A DNA stretch of 7,733 nucleotides from NCBI GenBank assembly GCA_964215915.1, contig CAXPEB010000068.1, positions 1 through 7,733 on the forward strand, written 5' to 3'. Shown piece after piece: positions 1 to 6,501 of the stretch (position 1 is its first letter; every line of letters starts with the position of its first letter). Below the pieces are notes generated by a model, which had not been told where the DNA came from, did no database searches, and saw only the letters and a program-made list of their open reading frames with translations. The DNA is from UBA8524 sp964215915 (GTDB lineage: Bacteria; Bacteroidota; Bacteroidia; UBA8524). The translations under genes were made by a program, and so were the position numbers.

Positions 1-22
1 CAGACGTGTGCTCTTCCGATCT
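1..22 (+). other. Illumina TruSeq Read 2 adapter remnant
   Basis: The first 22 bases match the 3' end of the TruSeq Read 2 adapter, including the diagnostic GCTCTTCCGATCT. They are library-construction sequence and not part of the organism. Genuine sequence begins at base 23. An apparent open frame beginning at base 6 starts inside this adapter and should not be annotated. Confidence 0.97.
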
Positions 23-24
23 CT

Positions 25-516
25 ATTGCAAGGCATTTTTATGGATTGTTAATATTCTATTTAGCATATGGAACTGGGTTATTTATATATGCTATGGTCG
101 AAAAATGGGATTTGGAACTAGGGTTGATAGCGCTTTTTTTCGGGGCGGCAATAGCAACAGTGTATGCTGTCATCTTTATAAGGTATTGGACAATTAGCAG
201 AGGAGTATCAATTTCGATTGATCACTATAAGCAGATTATTCGTATAGAGGATAAGAACTCAAGAGTATTCAGAGAGTATAAATTAAGTCAAATAAGAAAG
301 GTAGAAAGATTCTGTTCTTTCCCTGTAGCGGAAAACAGAACGCAATGGTTCCCTTGGGATTGTTTCAATTATGCATTGGTTACTATGGACAACGGAGAAC
401 AGATCTTATTAACTAGTTTGATGATAGCGGAGGACATGAACTTGCCCGTTAGTGATTCAAATTACTTCGTGAATAAAATGTTCTATCCATATCCGCCTAA
501 AAACAATATGATGTAA
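25..516 (+). CDS. 5'-truncated two-helix membrane protein with soluble C-terminal domain
   Basis: The reading frame is open from the adapter edge to the TAA at 514-516, so the real start is missing; a TTG at 46 is the first start-like codon but need not be used. About 163 residues remain. Two hydrophobic segments are visible, roughly residues 6-28 and 35-55 counting from base 25, the second ending in IRYW. They are followed by a polar region of about 105 residues rich in short beta-like stretches (SISIDHYKQIIRIED, ALVTMDNGEQILLTS). Two membrane helices followed by a small beta domain resemble bacterial PH-like membrane proteins, but no residue proves that assignment and I do not recognise a family. 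The gene is clearly AT-richer than what follows: about one third G+C in three 60-base blocks counted by eye. It converges on the next gene with 33 bp between stops and no obvious terminator. Confidence 0.7.
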   Translation: MARHFYGLLIFYLAYGTGLFIYAMVEKWDLELGLIALFFGAAIATVYAVIFIRYWTISRGVSISIDHYKQIIRIEDKNSRVFREYKLSQIRKVERFCSFPVAENRTQWFPWDCFNYALVTMDNGEQILLTSLMIAEDMNLPVSDSNYFVNKMFYPYPPKNNMM

Positions 517-549
517 ATCCCTATTCGCAGCGCCGCATTGAAGGGTAAA

Positions 550-1361
550 CTAAGGCAAAAAGAAGGATAGCTGCAGGCTGGGTAAAAGCGTGGTGATCCA
601 GTAAGTCTTGCCAATCCCGCTGTAAATGATGCCGGATATCGCATTCTTGAATGTCACCCGGGAAACGAACAAATCGATATTGGCGAGCAGGGCGAAATTC
701 CGCCCGGGCCGATAGCCGATATAACCGCCCAATAAAACCGATGGGGCCGGGACTTTTTTGAGGGTTCTACCATACTGCAACTGATAGCTGAAATAACGAC
801 CCAGTTTGTCTGTACCTTGAATATCCAGGCGGGGCTTGAGGAGTGGGTGAGCCCGGCCAGCGCTTGCCAACCCACCAGGTAACGTTTCCTTCTCCCTAAA
901 CTCTTCCCGGAGGTAAGCCCCAGGGCGAAGGTATTGATTTTCCATACCCAGGTATTGATCTCCCAGGATACGCTGTGGTCTTCTGCTTCCAGTTTTTGTC
1001 GTATGGCCTTGTGGACCACATCGATCTGCTGATGCGAGGCTTTGAATAGCAAACCCAGGTTTCCTTTGATCCGGACACCAAGAGAGGCTTCAAAAAAAAC
1101 ACCGCGACCGGCAAATCCGCCTTTGGACTCTGTGAAGTCGAAGGCCCCTTCTGGTTTGCTGCAGTCGTCCTTGGCAAAAGGGCCGAAAGAGATCGTGCGG
1201 CTGGCTGTCAGGTTCAGCCACAACTTCGGTGTTGCATCGGAGAAATGCACGTGGTGTAAAGTGTGCAGCGTATCGCGTTGTGCCTGGACGCTGAATCCGG
1301 AAAGCAGGAGCAGGCTGCTGATACATACTTTTATGGTGTTGAGCGAAAGCAAATACTTCAT
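550..1361 (-). pseudogene. Outer-membrane beta-barrel protein, disrupted by a 1-nt frameshift
   Basis: Translation from ATG at 1361 gives a clear signal peptide (MKYLLSLNTIKVCISSLLLL, then SGFSVQAQ with cleavage probably after AQ). Alternating polar/aromatic strands follow, typical of small Bacteroidota outer-membrane barrels (TPKLWLNLTASRTISFG, GVFFEASLGVRIKGNLGLLF, VWKINTFALGLTSG). This frame loses its character after THSSSP and would stop at 654. The other frame resumes the barrel pattern (LDIQGTDKLGRYFSYQLQYG, SVLLGGYIGYRPGRNFALL) and ends SLQLSFFLP before the TAG at 550-552. Adding one C to the C4 run on the coding strand (plus-strand G4, 831-834) joins them into one protein of 270 residues. 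Unrepaired, the product is 235 residues with a scrambled C-terminus. The upstream in-frame extension to 1529 lacks signal-peptide character, so I start at 1361. Exact role (porin, PorT-like or other) is not determinable. Sequencing error and true mutation are both possible. Confidence 0.8.
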
Positions 1362-1684
1362 GACTCTTACCTGGGGTTTCGTAAAAGATGTGGATACCGC
1401 TTTTAAGGTTCGATGCATCATAGTGGCTTTCGACGGATTGCACACCTGCCTCGAAACCGAAGATGTTTGTTTAAGAGAATGGCCCAAGTGTTTCCAGGAT
1501 AGATTAACCCCAGAGGAAGGCCATAGCATTAAAATCAGGTGAAAACGAATAGAAAAAACCTTAGGTGTAATAGATCAGGACAAACCCCGTAAAACCTGTC
1601 CCGTTTCCCGCAAAACGCCAATGAATACCTGCAAAATGGCGGGTTCAACCCCTGCCGGATACTACGAATTTGTGGGAAAACAAT
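1362..1684. promoter_or_regulatory. Divergent intergenic spacer of 323 bp
   Basis: This lies between the barrel gene (minus) and the T9SS cargo gene (plus), so it should hold both promoters. Open frames across it are low-complexity in character and look like shadows. I could not find a convincing Bacteroidota -33/-7 pair (TTTG / TAnnTTTG). The notable content is the 21-bp phased repeat trio at 1586-1637, listed separately. Confidence 0.55.
1586..1637. repeat. Three direct repeats, CCYGYAAAAY, exact 21-bp step
   Basis: CCCGTAAAAC starts at 1586, CCCGCAAAAC at 1607 and CCTGCAAAAT at 1628, so starts are exactly 21 bp apart. The sequence between copies is not conserved. Two helical turns per step would put all copies on the same DNA face, as in operators of cooperatively binding regulators; LytTR-type regulators, for example, use direct repeats spaced about 21-22 bp. 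The array ends 47 bp before the ATG of the T9SS cargo gene and lies 224 bp or more from the barrel start, so it more likely serves the plus-strand gene. The binding protein is unknown. Confidence 0.5.
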
Positions 1685-4297
1685 ATGCTTATGAAAACAT
1701 TGGAATTTGCAGTTAAACCAAAATATGGGTACCTGCACGTATTACGATCAGAACTGAGTCGGTGGAAATATTTCCGACTTCTTCTTTCAGCCGGTCGATT
1801 GATTTCGGCCATCCTGCTATTAACCGGGCTTTCGCTTTCTTCGTTCGGGCAACTTCAGTTTGAGAAACAGCTTAAGATGACCTCCTGGCAGGAGGATTTT
1901 CTTGCCTTTGAATACTATGATGCAGTTGAGCTGCCTGATAAAACCTTTGCGGTGTACGTGGGTGGAGTAAAACTGCACCCGACGGATCCCAATACGCATT
2001 ATCTCTTTTCAGGACTTGTCTTTGTAGACGAGTTTGGAGATTATGTGCTGGATGGAAGCGGGCTAATCAAACATTTCTTTTTTCCTATCGGCCTGGTCAA
2101 CTCCGGTACTTACACGTATCCGGAAGTGGCTGCCAAAAGCCTTGTTTACCTGGAAGACGGGACTTTCATTTTATACGGAATAGGTATGGATAAGCGGTTT
2201 ACCATGTTGAAGGTTGACATGAACGGCAATGTGATCTATACCCGTAAATTGAATTTGGCGCAAATAGCAAGCTGCGCAAATGGAGGAGGCCCACCACAGG
2301 AAATCACTTTTGACCAGGTGTATGATGCCACACTCCTTTCGGATGGGAAAATCTTGTTCCTGTGCAAGTCAAAATACTCCTTTGCCAACGGGCCGGGTAG
2401 TTTTCATTGCCGCACTTATTTGGCCTTGTTACGCATGAATCAGGATGGAACCTATGACAATTTCTACTATGAATATCACTACCTGGAGCCATTCAAAGGC
2501 CAGGGCATTGAAGGTTCAAAGGTACGGGAGTCAAGATACGGTGGATATATTTTTGGTTTTGTGACGCGCTCAATGCTTCAATATCGTGCAATAGGTACTT
2601 CCGGGATAGTTGAGGTGAAAACAAATGGGAATGTTAATTGGATCGTAGACAATGTTCCCTTTAAAGACTGGGTTGAATTGGAGAATGATCATTTTGTAAG
2701 CGTGGGCTTCAGTACCGTACACAACGTATATAATGGAAACATAGAAACAAAAGGAGAAATATGTGAATGGACCCTGAATGGCCCATACGGAGGAGGATAT
2801 TTTGAGTATGCGGCAGCAAGTATTGAAGATGCCAAACTCATGTCAGTTCAGAAAAAAGGGTCAAAGTATGTATGTGTAGGGTCTTATGGATGGTCTCCTT
2901 TACTCACCACCATAGCCGATGATCTCTCTAGCTATGACCCTCAGGGAACCTTCACTTTTCAGGATGATAATGCTCTTTTGCTAGATATTAAGGAAACAGA
3001 ACAAGATGGCTACATCATCGGCGGGATTGGAGAACGGCGCCTGGATCCATACTCCATTCCTTCTACAGGGTTAATGTCGGTCGCCGCATTGGATCCATAC
3101 TTAATACGGGTTCCGACGGAACTTGAAACATGGTGCCCGGAACCAAGAGAGATCCCGTTTGAGTCGGTCTATCTTTATTCATCAGCTTCCGGGCACACTG
3201 ACCCGGTTACGGCAAACCTTAGCTTCAGTGACGAAGACATTGAGATGAGTTGGGAATTGTTGGTACAGGATGAGCTTTGTTGCACAGAGGCTGTGGGCGT
3301 GGAAGGAGATGCCTGGATATGTGCCAGCGGGAGTTCAAATCTTATAGCTGATTTTAATCCCATGCCCGGAGATGATTTTTATTGGGTTCATGATGGGGAG
3401 ATAGTAGATGGCTCTTTCGGTTTGACGGAGATTACAGTCAGGGATGATGGAAACTACTATTTCTTCGTTGAGCTGGCCAACGGATGCCTCGGTCAGGGCT
3501 ATTTCCGGGTGAACTATTATTCTAACCCTACCTGGTCGGCACCGGGGACTTTTGGTCAGCCAAAATGTACCAACACGGCCCCTATGAACCTGCACCTAAA
3601 CAATGAGCCTAACGCCGGCACCTGGAGTGGGCCCGGGGTAACCGGATCTTATCCGCATTACCAGTTTGACCCGGCTCTGGCAGGCCCCGGAAATCATACT
3701 ATTCATGTGCATTACGTTGATTCCTACGGTTGCCAGTGGGATTTTGATTTTGTTATTAAAGTATACGGTTTGTCTTCGCCGCTTCAGGCACCCTCCATTC
3801 CCGGAGATCTGTGTGTAAATGGTTCGGTATACAACCTGCCCGGATCAGGAAACTGGTGGAATATCAATACACAGCAAAGCATAACGCAAATAAACCCTTC
3901 GCAATATTGCATTGGCTGCACCATACAGTTGAGGTATTGCGAGACGATAAACTATACCGGGATTTCATGCAATTACTGTGATCCGGATACGTTTGAAATC
4001 GTATTTCTCAATTGTCTTGAGGGTAAAAAAGCGCTGGCAGTACCTTCCTATGGAGAAGATCCCGGCTATACCATCCATGTATATCCAAACCCGGCGGATG
4101 ACTTTGTGGAGATACGGTTTTCCATAGAAGATTCATATTCCGTACAAATCAGGGATGTTCTCGGACGTATTGTAGCCGCATCTGTTGCAGAAGGCGACAG
4201 ATTGAGACTATCAACACAAACGCTATCACCGGGAGTCTATATGGTGGAAGTCAATAATGGAATACAGACCCGAACATTAAAACTGGTGGTTGAATAA
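1685..4297 (+). CDS. T9SS type A sorting domain-containing exported protein
   Basis: The product is 870 residues from ATG 1685 (an ATG at 1691 and a TTG at 1670 are alternatives). An unusually long N-region of about 30 residues precedes the hydrophobic signal segment at about 32-54 (LLLSAGRLISAILLLTGLSL), with probable cleavage around SFG-Q. Residues about 57-495 hold repeated short units (FILYGIGMDKRFTMLKVDMN, YVCVGSYGWSPL, YIIGGIGE) resembling delta-60 or beta-propeller-like repeats. Residues about 532-608 look Ig-like. About 610-695 carries the Bacteroidota GTWSGPGV...FDPALAGPG module. A cysteine-rich stretch has Cys 742, 745, 752, 762, 765 and 777. Residues 795-870 are a clear T9SS C-terminal domain (VYPNPADD, VLGRIV, LSPGVYMVEV, LKLVVE). 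By family knowledge the protein crosses the inner membrane by Sec and the outer membrane by T9SS, then is released or surface-anchored. Its specific function is not evident and no enzyme motif is visible. It is monocistronic, with a terminator downstream. Confidence 0.93.
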   Translation: MLMKTLEFAVKPKYGYLHVLRSELSRWKYFRLLLSAGRLISAILLLTGLSLSSFGQLQFEKQLKMTSWQEDFLAFEYYDAVELPDKTFAVYVGGVKLHPTDPNTHYLFSGLVFVDEFGDYVLDGSGLIKHFFFPIGLVNSGTYTYPEVAAKSLVYLEDGTFILYGIGMDKRFTMLKVDMNGNVIYTRKLNLAQIASCANGGGPPQEITFDQVYDATLLSDGKILFLCKSKYSFANGPGSFHCRTYLALLRMNQDGTYDNFYYEYHYLEPFKGQGIEGSKVRESRYGGYIFGFVTRSMLQYRAIGTSGIVEVKTNGNVNWIVDNVPFKDWVELENDHFVSVGFSTVHNVYNGNIETKGEICEWTLNGPYGGGYFEYAAASIEDAKLMSVQKKGSKYVCVGSYGWSPLLTTIADDLSSYDPQGTFTFQDDNALLLDIKETEQDGYIIGGIGERRLDPYSIPSTGLMSVAALDPYLIRVPTELETWCPEPREIPFESVYLYSSASGHTDPVTANLSFSDEDIEMSWELLVQDELCCTEAVGVEGDAWICASGSSNLIADFNPMPGDDFYWVHDGEIVDGSFGLTEITVRDDGNYYFFVELANGCLGQGYFRVNYYSNPTWSAPGTFGQPKCTNTAPMNLHLNNEPNAGTWSGPGVTGSYPHYQFDPALAGPGNHTIHVHYVDSYGCQWDFDFVIKVYGLSSPLQAPSIPGDLCVNGSVYNLPGSGNWWNINTQQSITQINPSQYCIGCTIQLRYCETINYTGISCNYCDPDTFEIVFLNCLEGKKALAVPSYGEDPGYTIHVYPNPADDFVEIRFSIEDSYSVQIRDVLGRIVAASVAEGDRLRLSTQTLSPGVYMVEVNNGIQTRTLKLVVE

Positions 4298-4322
4298 AGA
4301 AGAACCGGCTTGATTAACGAAG

Positions 4323-4360
4323 GGCGGTGGTACTTACGGGTATTGCCGCCTTTTGCTTTT
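4323..4360 (+). terminator. Rho-independent terminator after the T9SS cargo gene
   Basis: GGCGGTGGTAC (4323-4333) pairs with GTATTGCCGCC (4340-4350): 11 pairs including three G-T wobbles, with a 6-base loop. TTTTGCTTTT (4351-4360) follows at once. It begins 25 bp after the plus-strand stop. On the opposite strand no T-run follows the hairpin, so it serves the plus strand and not the converging lipoprotein gene. Confidence 0.8.
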
Positions 4361-4451
4361 AGGAGGTGTTTGCGGCCTTTTGTATGGAAAGAAAAGGACT
4401 CCTGTTATTCAAAAACCACCGATCTTTTTCAATACCGCTTTTCCGGATAGC

Positions 4452-5198
4452 TTACTCCAACTCAACCTTCTTCTCCGAAACCAGCCTTAGGCTGTCGCCC
4501 GTCCAGGAATACCGGCTGATGACCTTATACCTTTCCTTTGTGGCATTGGGGTTGGCATGTTCTATCGAAACAATGCTTTTGGAGGGGCGGTCAATCTCCA
4601 TGCTGGGAATGGCCAGGGTTTCGGGATGCAATGTCAGGGCATTATTTTCCGTATCGAAGGTAAGCAGGTACCCGTAAGTGTAGACCATACCCATGGAATG
4701 GTAAAAGGTGGTCTTCATATCCCGGAGGCCGTCAAAGTTGTAATCGTCAAAGTTCACCCCGAAGTAAGCCGGGCTGAACCGGCGGATAGGCATCCGGATA
4801 TCCCCCGGCGAACGGCTCCACCTGTTTCCCGTATTCGTATACAATTCGCAGAATACCGTGGTGTCGTTGGCGCTGTACAGGATTACAGCATGTTTCATCC
4901 CCGCGCGGAACAAATTGCCACTTTTGAAATATAGCAGCTCGTATGGGCTTTCGTCATTATAATAGGCCACGTATTCAAAAGTGTCAGCGGAAAGGCCTTC
5001 CCGGAGAAGCCGGTTGATCGTGTCCGTGTAGTGAATCAGATTGGCGGTACTGTCGGTTTCCGCAGCAAAGTCGCTGTCCGCTGTCTTGTTGTCCCTTGTG
5101 GTGCTGCCTTGGTTTCCGCAGGAGGATAGGACGAGGATTAGGGTAACGACCGCCAAGGCTAGCCAGTTAAGGTTTTTGGTCGCGGGGAAGGTTCTCAT
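4452..5198 (-). CDS. Putative lipoprotein, XAC2610-like
   Basis: The product is 248 residues from ATG 5198. A type II signal peptide is evident: basic start, hydrophobic segment 12-24, and lipobox LSSC with acylated Cys27 followed by Gly28. A Thr/Asp-rich linker to about residue 52 would tether the globular part to a membrane. The soluble domain holds FDDYNFDGLRD (150-160), an Asp-rich calcium-loop-like motif of the kind seen in FG-GAP/VCBS and XAC2610-type proteins, and ends in strands typical of that group (RYKVISRYSWTGDSLRLVSE). No catalytic residues are visible. The gene runs opposite to the Crp/Fnr gene, sharing a 403-bp spacer with a phased repeat array, so the two could be co-regulated. 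Its 3' end converges on the T9SS gene; I saw no terminator on its own strand. The family assignment is from memory of motifs; the lipoprotein call is firm. Confidence 0.85.
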   Translation of the reverse strand: MRTFPATKNLNWLALAVVTLILVLSSCGNQGSTTRDNKTADSDFAAETDSTANLIHYTDTINRLLREGLSADTFEYVAYYNDESPYELLYFKSGNLFRAGMKHAVILYSANDTTVFCELYTNTGNRWSRSPGDIRMPIRRFSPAYFGVNFDDYNFDGLRDMKTTFYHSMGMVYTYGYLLTFDTENNALTLHPETLAIPSMEIDRPSKSIVSIEHANPNATKERYKVISRYSWTGDSLRLVSEKKVELE

Positions 5199-5601
5199 AG
5201 ATATTGATTTTTACGGTCTGTTCCGGCTAATGTGTCCGGTACAAGAGGTAACGTGCAGTCGGGCAAATGAATTATCCGGTTAGGGAGGATGCAATGAGTT
5301 TTCGGGCAATACTGTTCCATGGAAAATACAAGCTGTATTTTTTCCGGATATAAGCTGTAATTGAAAAAAGTATAACCTGTATTTTTTAAAACACAAGTTG
5401 TATTTGAAACGGACTCAACACTGTTTTTTCCAGTTACACGGATTCACTTGTCAAAAGTTGAGCTGAACGCTTGTTTCTTCGGTCAGGTTGGTGCTATTCC
5501 GGAACAAGTTGTTAAGCGGGTGCAGCTTCTTTATTAAGGAGATACGGAGACTGCCCCCGGAAATGCTGGCTTCTTTTCGTCCCACAAGCTATCTTGCATC
5601 C
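5199..5601. promoter_or_regulatory. Divergent intergenic spacer of 403 bp
   Basis: This lies between the lipoprotein start (minus) and the chosen Crp/Fnr start (plus). It is AT-rich in its middle third and carries the phased operator-like array at 5306-5427. A further dyad AACAA-G-TTGTT lies at 5503-5513 and shares ACAAGTTGT with the fourth array unit. A frame in phase with the regulator is open back to 5488, but its sequence looks non-conserved. AAGGAGA at 5537-5543 resembles a Shine-Dalgarno sequence but sits too far from any ATG to decide the start. Confidence 0.55.
5306..5427. repeat. Helically phased array of about six operator-like units
   Basis: TGTA/TGTT cores occur at 5313, 5334, 5356, 5378, 5399 and 5422, giving steps of 21, 22, 22, 21 and 23 bp. 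The four inner units align as TACAAGCTGTA, TATAAGCTGTA, TATAACCTGTA and CACAAGTTGTA, mostly followed by TTT or ATT. The outer two are weaker but resemble each other (CAATACTGTT, CAACACTGTT). The first inner unit is a perfect 8+3+8 dyad, AAAATACA-AGC-TGTATTTT (5323-5341). Regular two-turn spacing suggests several regulator molecules binding one DNA face. Either neighbouring gene could be the target. The motif matches neither the classic CRP site nor the FNR site. Confidence 0.65.
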
Positions 5602-6225
5602 ATGAGTACGCAACTGCCCGAGAGCCTTGGCCGGATGTTCGAGCCCCTGCTTCAGGAATTCCTGGAAGCCAATGCCACTTATGCCGAACTGGAAAAAGGC
5701 CAGGTGATGCTGGACCAGGGCGCCTACATTACCCAAATCCCCATTGTGCTGGAAGGCAGGCTGAAGGTGAGTCAGCTTGATGACGAAGGGCATGAGCTGT
5801 TCCTCTATTTCGTGGATCCCCTGGAGTCTTGCGTAATGACCTATGCCTGCTGCGAATCCGATTCGCGTTCCAAGATCCGGGCCGTGGCTGAAACGGAATC
5901 GCGCCTGCTTCTGTTACCCAAAGACAAGATGGAAGAACTGCTGCGCTATCCGTCCTGGCGCGCCTTTGTCATGCGTTCTTTCCGCTCCCGCTTCGATGAA
6001 CTCATCGATACCCTCAACGGCATTGCCTTCACCCAGCTCGATCAGCGACTTATCAAATACCTCAGGGAAAAAGCCGCGGGAAAAAAAGAAATCCATATCA
6101 CACACCAGGAAATTGCCGAAGACCTGAACTCTTCCCGCGAAGTTATCTCCCGCCTGCTCAAACAACTGGAGAGCAGGGGAGAAGTGAAACTCGGCCGGAA
6201 CCTGATTTCGATGAAAAATCAATAA
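5602..6225 (+). CDS. Crp/Fnr family transcriptional regulator with Cys cluster
   Basis: The product is 207 residues from ATG 5602, the start giving the usual family length; ATG 5563 would add 13 residues. Residues about 25-110 form the cNMP-binding-type beta-barrel (ELEKGQVMLDQGAYI, VLEGRLKVSQLDDEGHELFL, IRAVAETESRLLLLPKDKM). The dimer helix follows at about 111-140. The C-terminal winged helix-turn-helix spans about 163-202, with ITHQEIAEDLN then recognition helix SSREVISRLLKQLE (177-190). The barrel contains Cys77, Cys83 and Cys84 (SCVMTYACC), where cyclic-nucleotide binders usually have a phosphate-binding Arg motif. I therefore doubt that cAMP is the ligand and suspect thiol, persulfide or metal sensing; that is inference. 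It lacks the N-terminal cysteine cluster of true FNR, so an iron-sulfur oxygen sensor is unlikely. Downstream are YgaP-like and DUF6132 membrane genes with a Crp-type dyad between, suggesting they are its targets. Confidence 0.92.
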   Translation: MSTQLPESLGRMFEPLLQEFLEANATYAELEKGQVMLDQGAYITQIPIVLEGRLKVSQLDDEGHELFLYFVDPLESCVMTYACCESDSRSKIRAVAETESRLLLLPKDKMEELLRYPSWRAFVMRSFRSRFDELIDTLNGIAFTQLDQRLIKYLREKAAGKKEIHITHQEIAEDLNSSREVISRLLKQLESRGEVKLGRNLISMKNQ

Positions 6226-6226
6226 G

Positions 6227-6240
6227 GTGATCCAGGTCAC
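6227..6240. promoter_or_regulatory. Candidate Crp/Fnr-family operator GTGA-N6-TCAC
   Basis: GTGATCCAGGTCAC is a perfect 4+6+4 dyad with the spacing of Crp-family sites, starting 2 bp after the regulator's stop codon and 52 bp before the next ATG. Downstream, CAACTTTG (6263-6270) resembles the Bacteroidota -7 element TAnnTTTG with one mismatch. If transcription starts about 7 bases after it, near 6277, the dyad centre falls close to -43, a usual activator position. The promoter part is weak; the dyad itself is exact. Confidence 0.5.
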
Positions 6241-6291
6241 ATTTTTTCAGACCGACTTGTTTCAACTTTGGGGAACCTAAAACCCCGAACC

Positions 6292-6501
6292 ATGAAACAG
6301 AACGTAAGCATTTTCGATCGCTGGGTACGCTGGATCCTTGCCGTGGTACTCATTATACTGGCTGCCACCGGAACGCTGAGCGGCACAGGTATGTGGATCG
6401 CCCTGGTGGTGGCGCTCATCTTCATTGTAACCGGATTCATGCAAAGTTGTCCGATTTACATGATGCTGGGCCTCAGCACCCTGAAAAAGAAATTGAATTA
6501 A
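6292..6501 (+). CDS. YgaP-like transmembrane domain protein (DUF2892)
   Basis: The product is 69 residues from ATG 6292. Two membrane helices are obvious, about 11-29 (WVRWILAVVLIILAATGTL) and 33-50 (GMWIALVVALIFIVTGFM). The second is followed by SCPIY with Cys53-Pro54, the signature of the DUF2892/YgaP-like domain, then a basic tail KKKLN. In YgaP itself this two-helix unit is fused to a rhodanese sulfurtransferase domain; here it stands alone. Family context links it to sulfur or persulfide handling at the inner membrane, but the molecular role is not established. It follows the Crp/Fnr gene by 66 bp and overlaps the next gene by one base (TAATG), indicating translational coupling. An in-frame upstream start at 6268 is less likely, since the residues it adds do not fit the family. 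Confidence 0.9.
   Translation: MKQNVSIFDRWVRWILAVVLIILAATGTLSGTGMWIALVVALIFIVTGFMQSCPIYMMLGLSTLKKKLN

Noticed and set aside
896..1177. Minus-strand open frame of 93 residues in a third frame of the barrel gene
   Set aside because: It overlaps the well-supported barrel frame and is rich in random-looking Pro/Ser/Arg codons; a shadow.
1362..1529. N-terminal extension of the barrel frame to ATG 1529
   Set aside because: The added 56 residues have no signal or domain character, while an ideal signal peptide starts exactly at 1361.
1042..1542. 166-residue plus-strand open frame opposite the barrel gene
   Set aside because: It lies antisense to a gene with a clear signal peptide and barrel strands, and its own translation shows no domain or signal character.
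1577..1641. Inverted repeats GGACA/TGTCC and CGCCA/TGGCG
   Set aside because: Stems are only 5 bp with loops of 13-16 bases and no T-run, so too weak to call. The direct-repeat phasing in the same place is stronger.
4557..4934. 125-residue plus-strand open frame inside the lipoprotein gene
   Set aside because: Antisense to a protein with a firm lipobox and Asp-loop motif; no support of its own.
5512..6240. Minus-strand open frames opposite the Crp/Fnr gene
   Set aside because: They mirror the codon structure of a clear Crp/Fnr protein and carry no motif.
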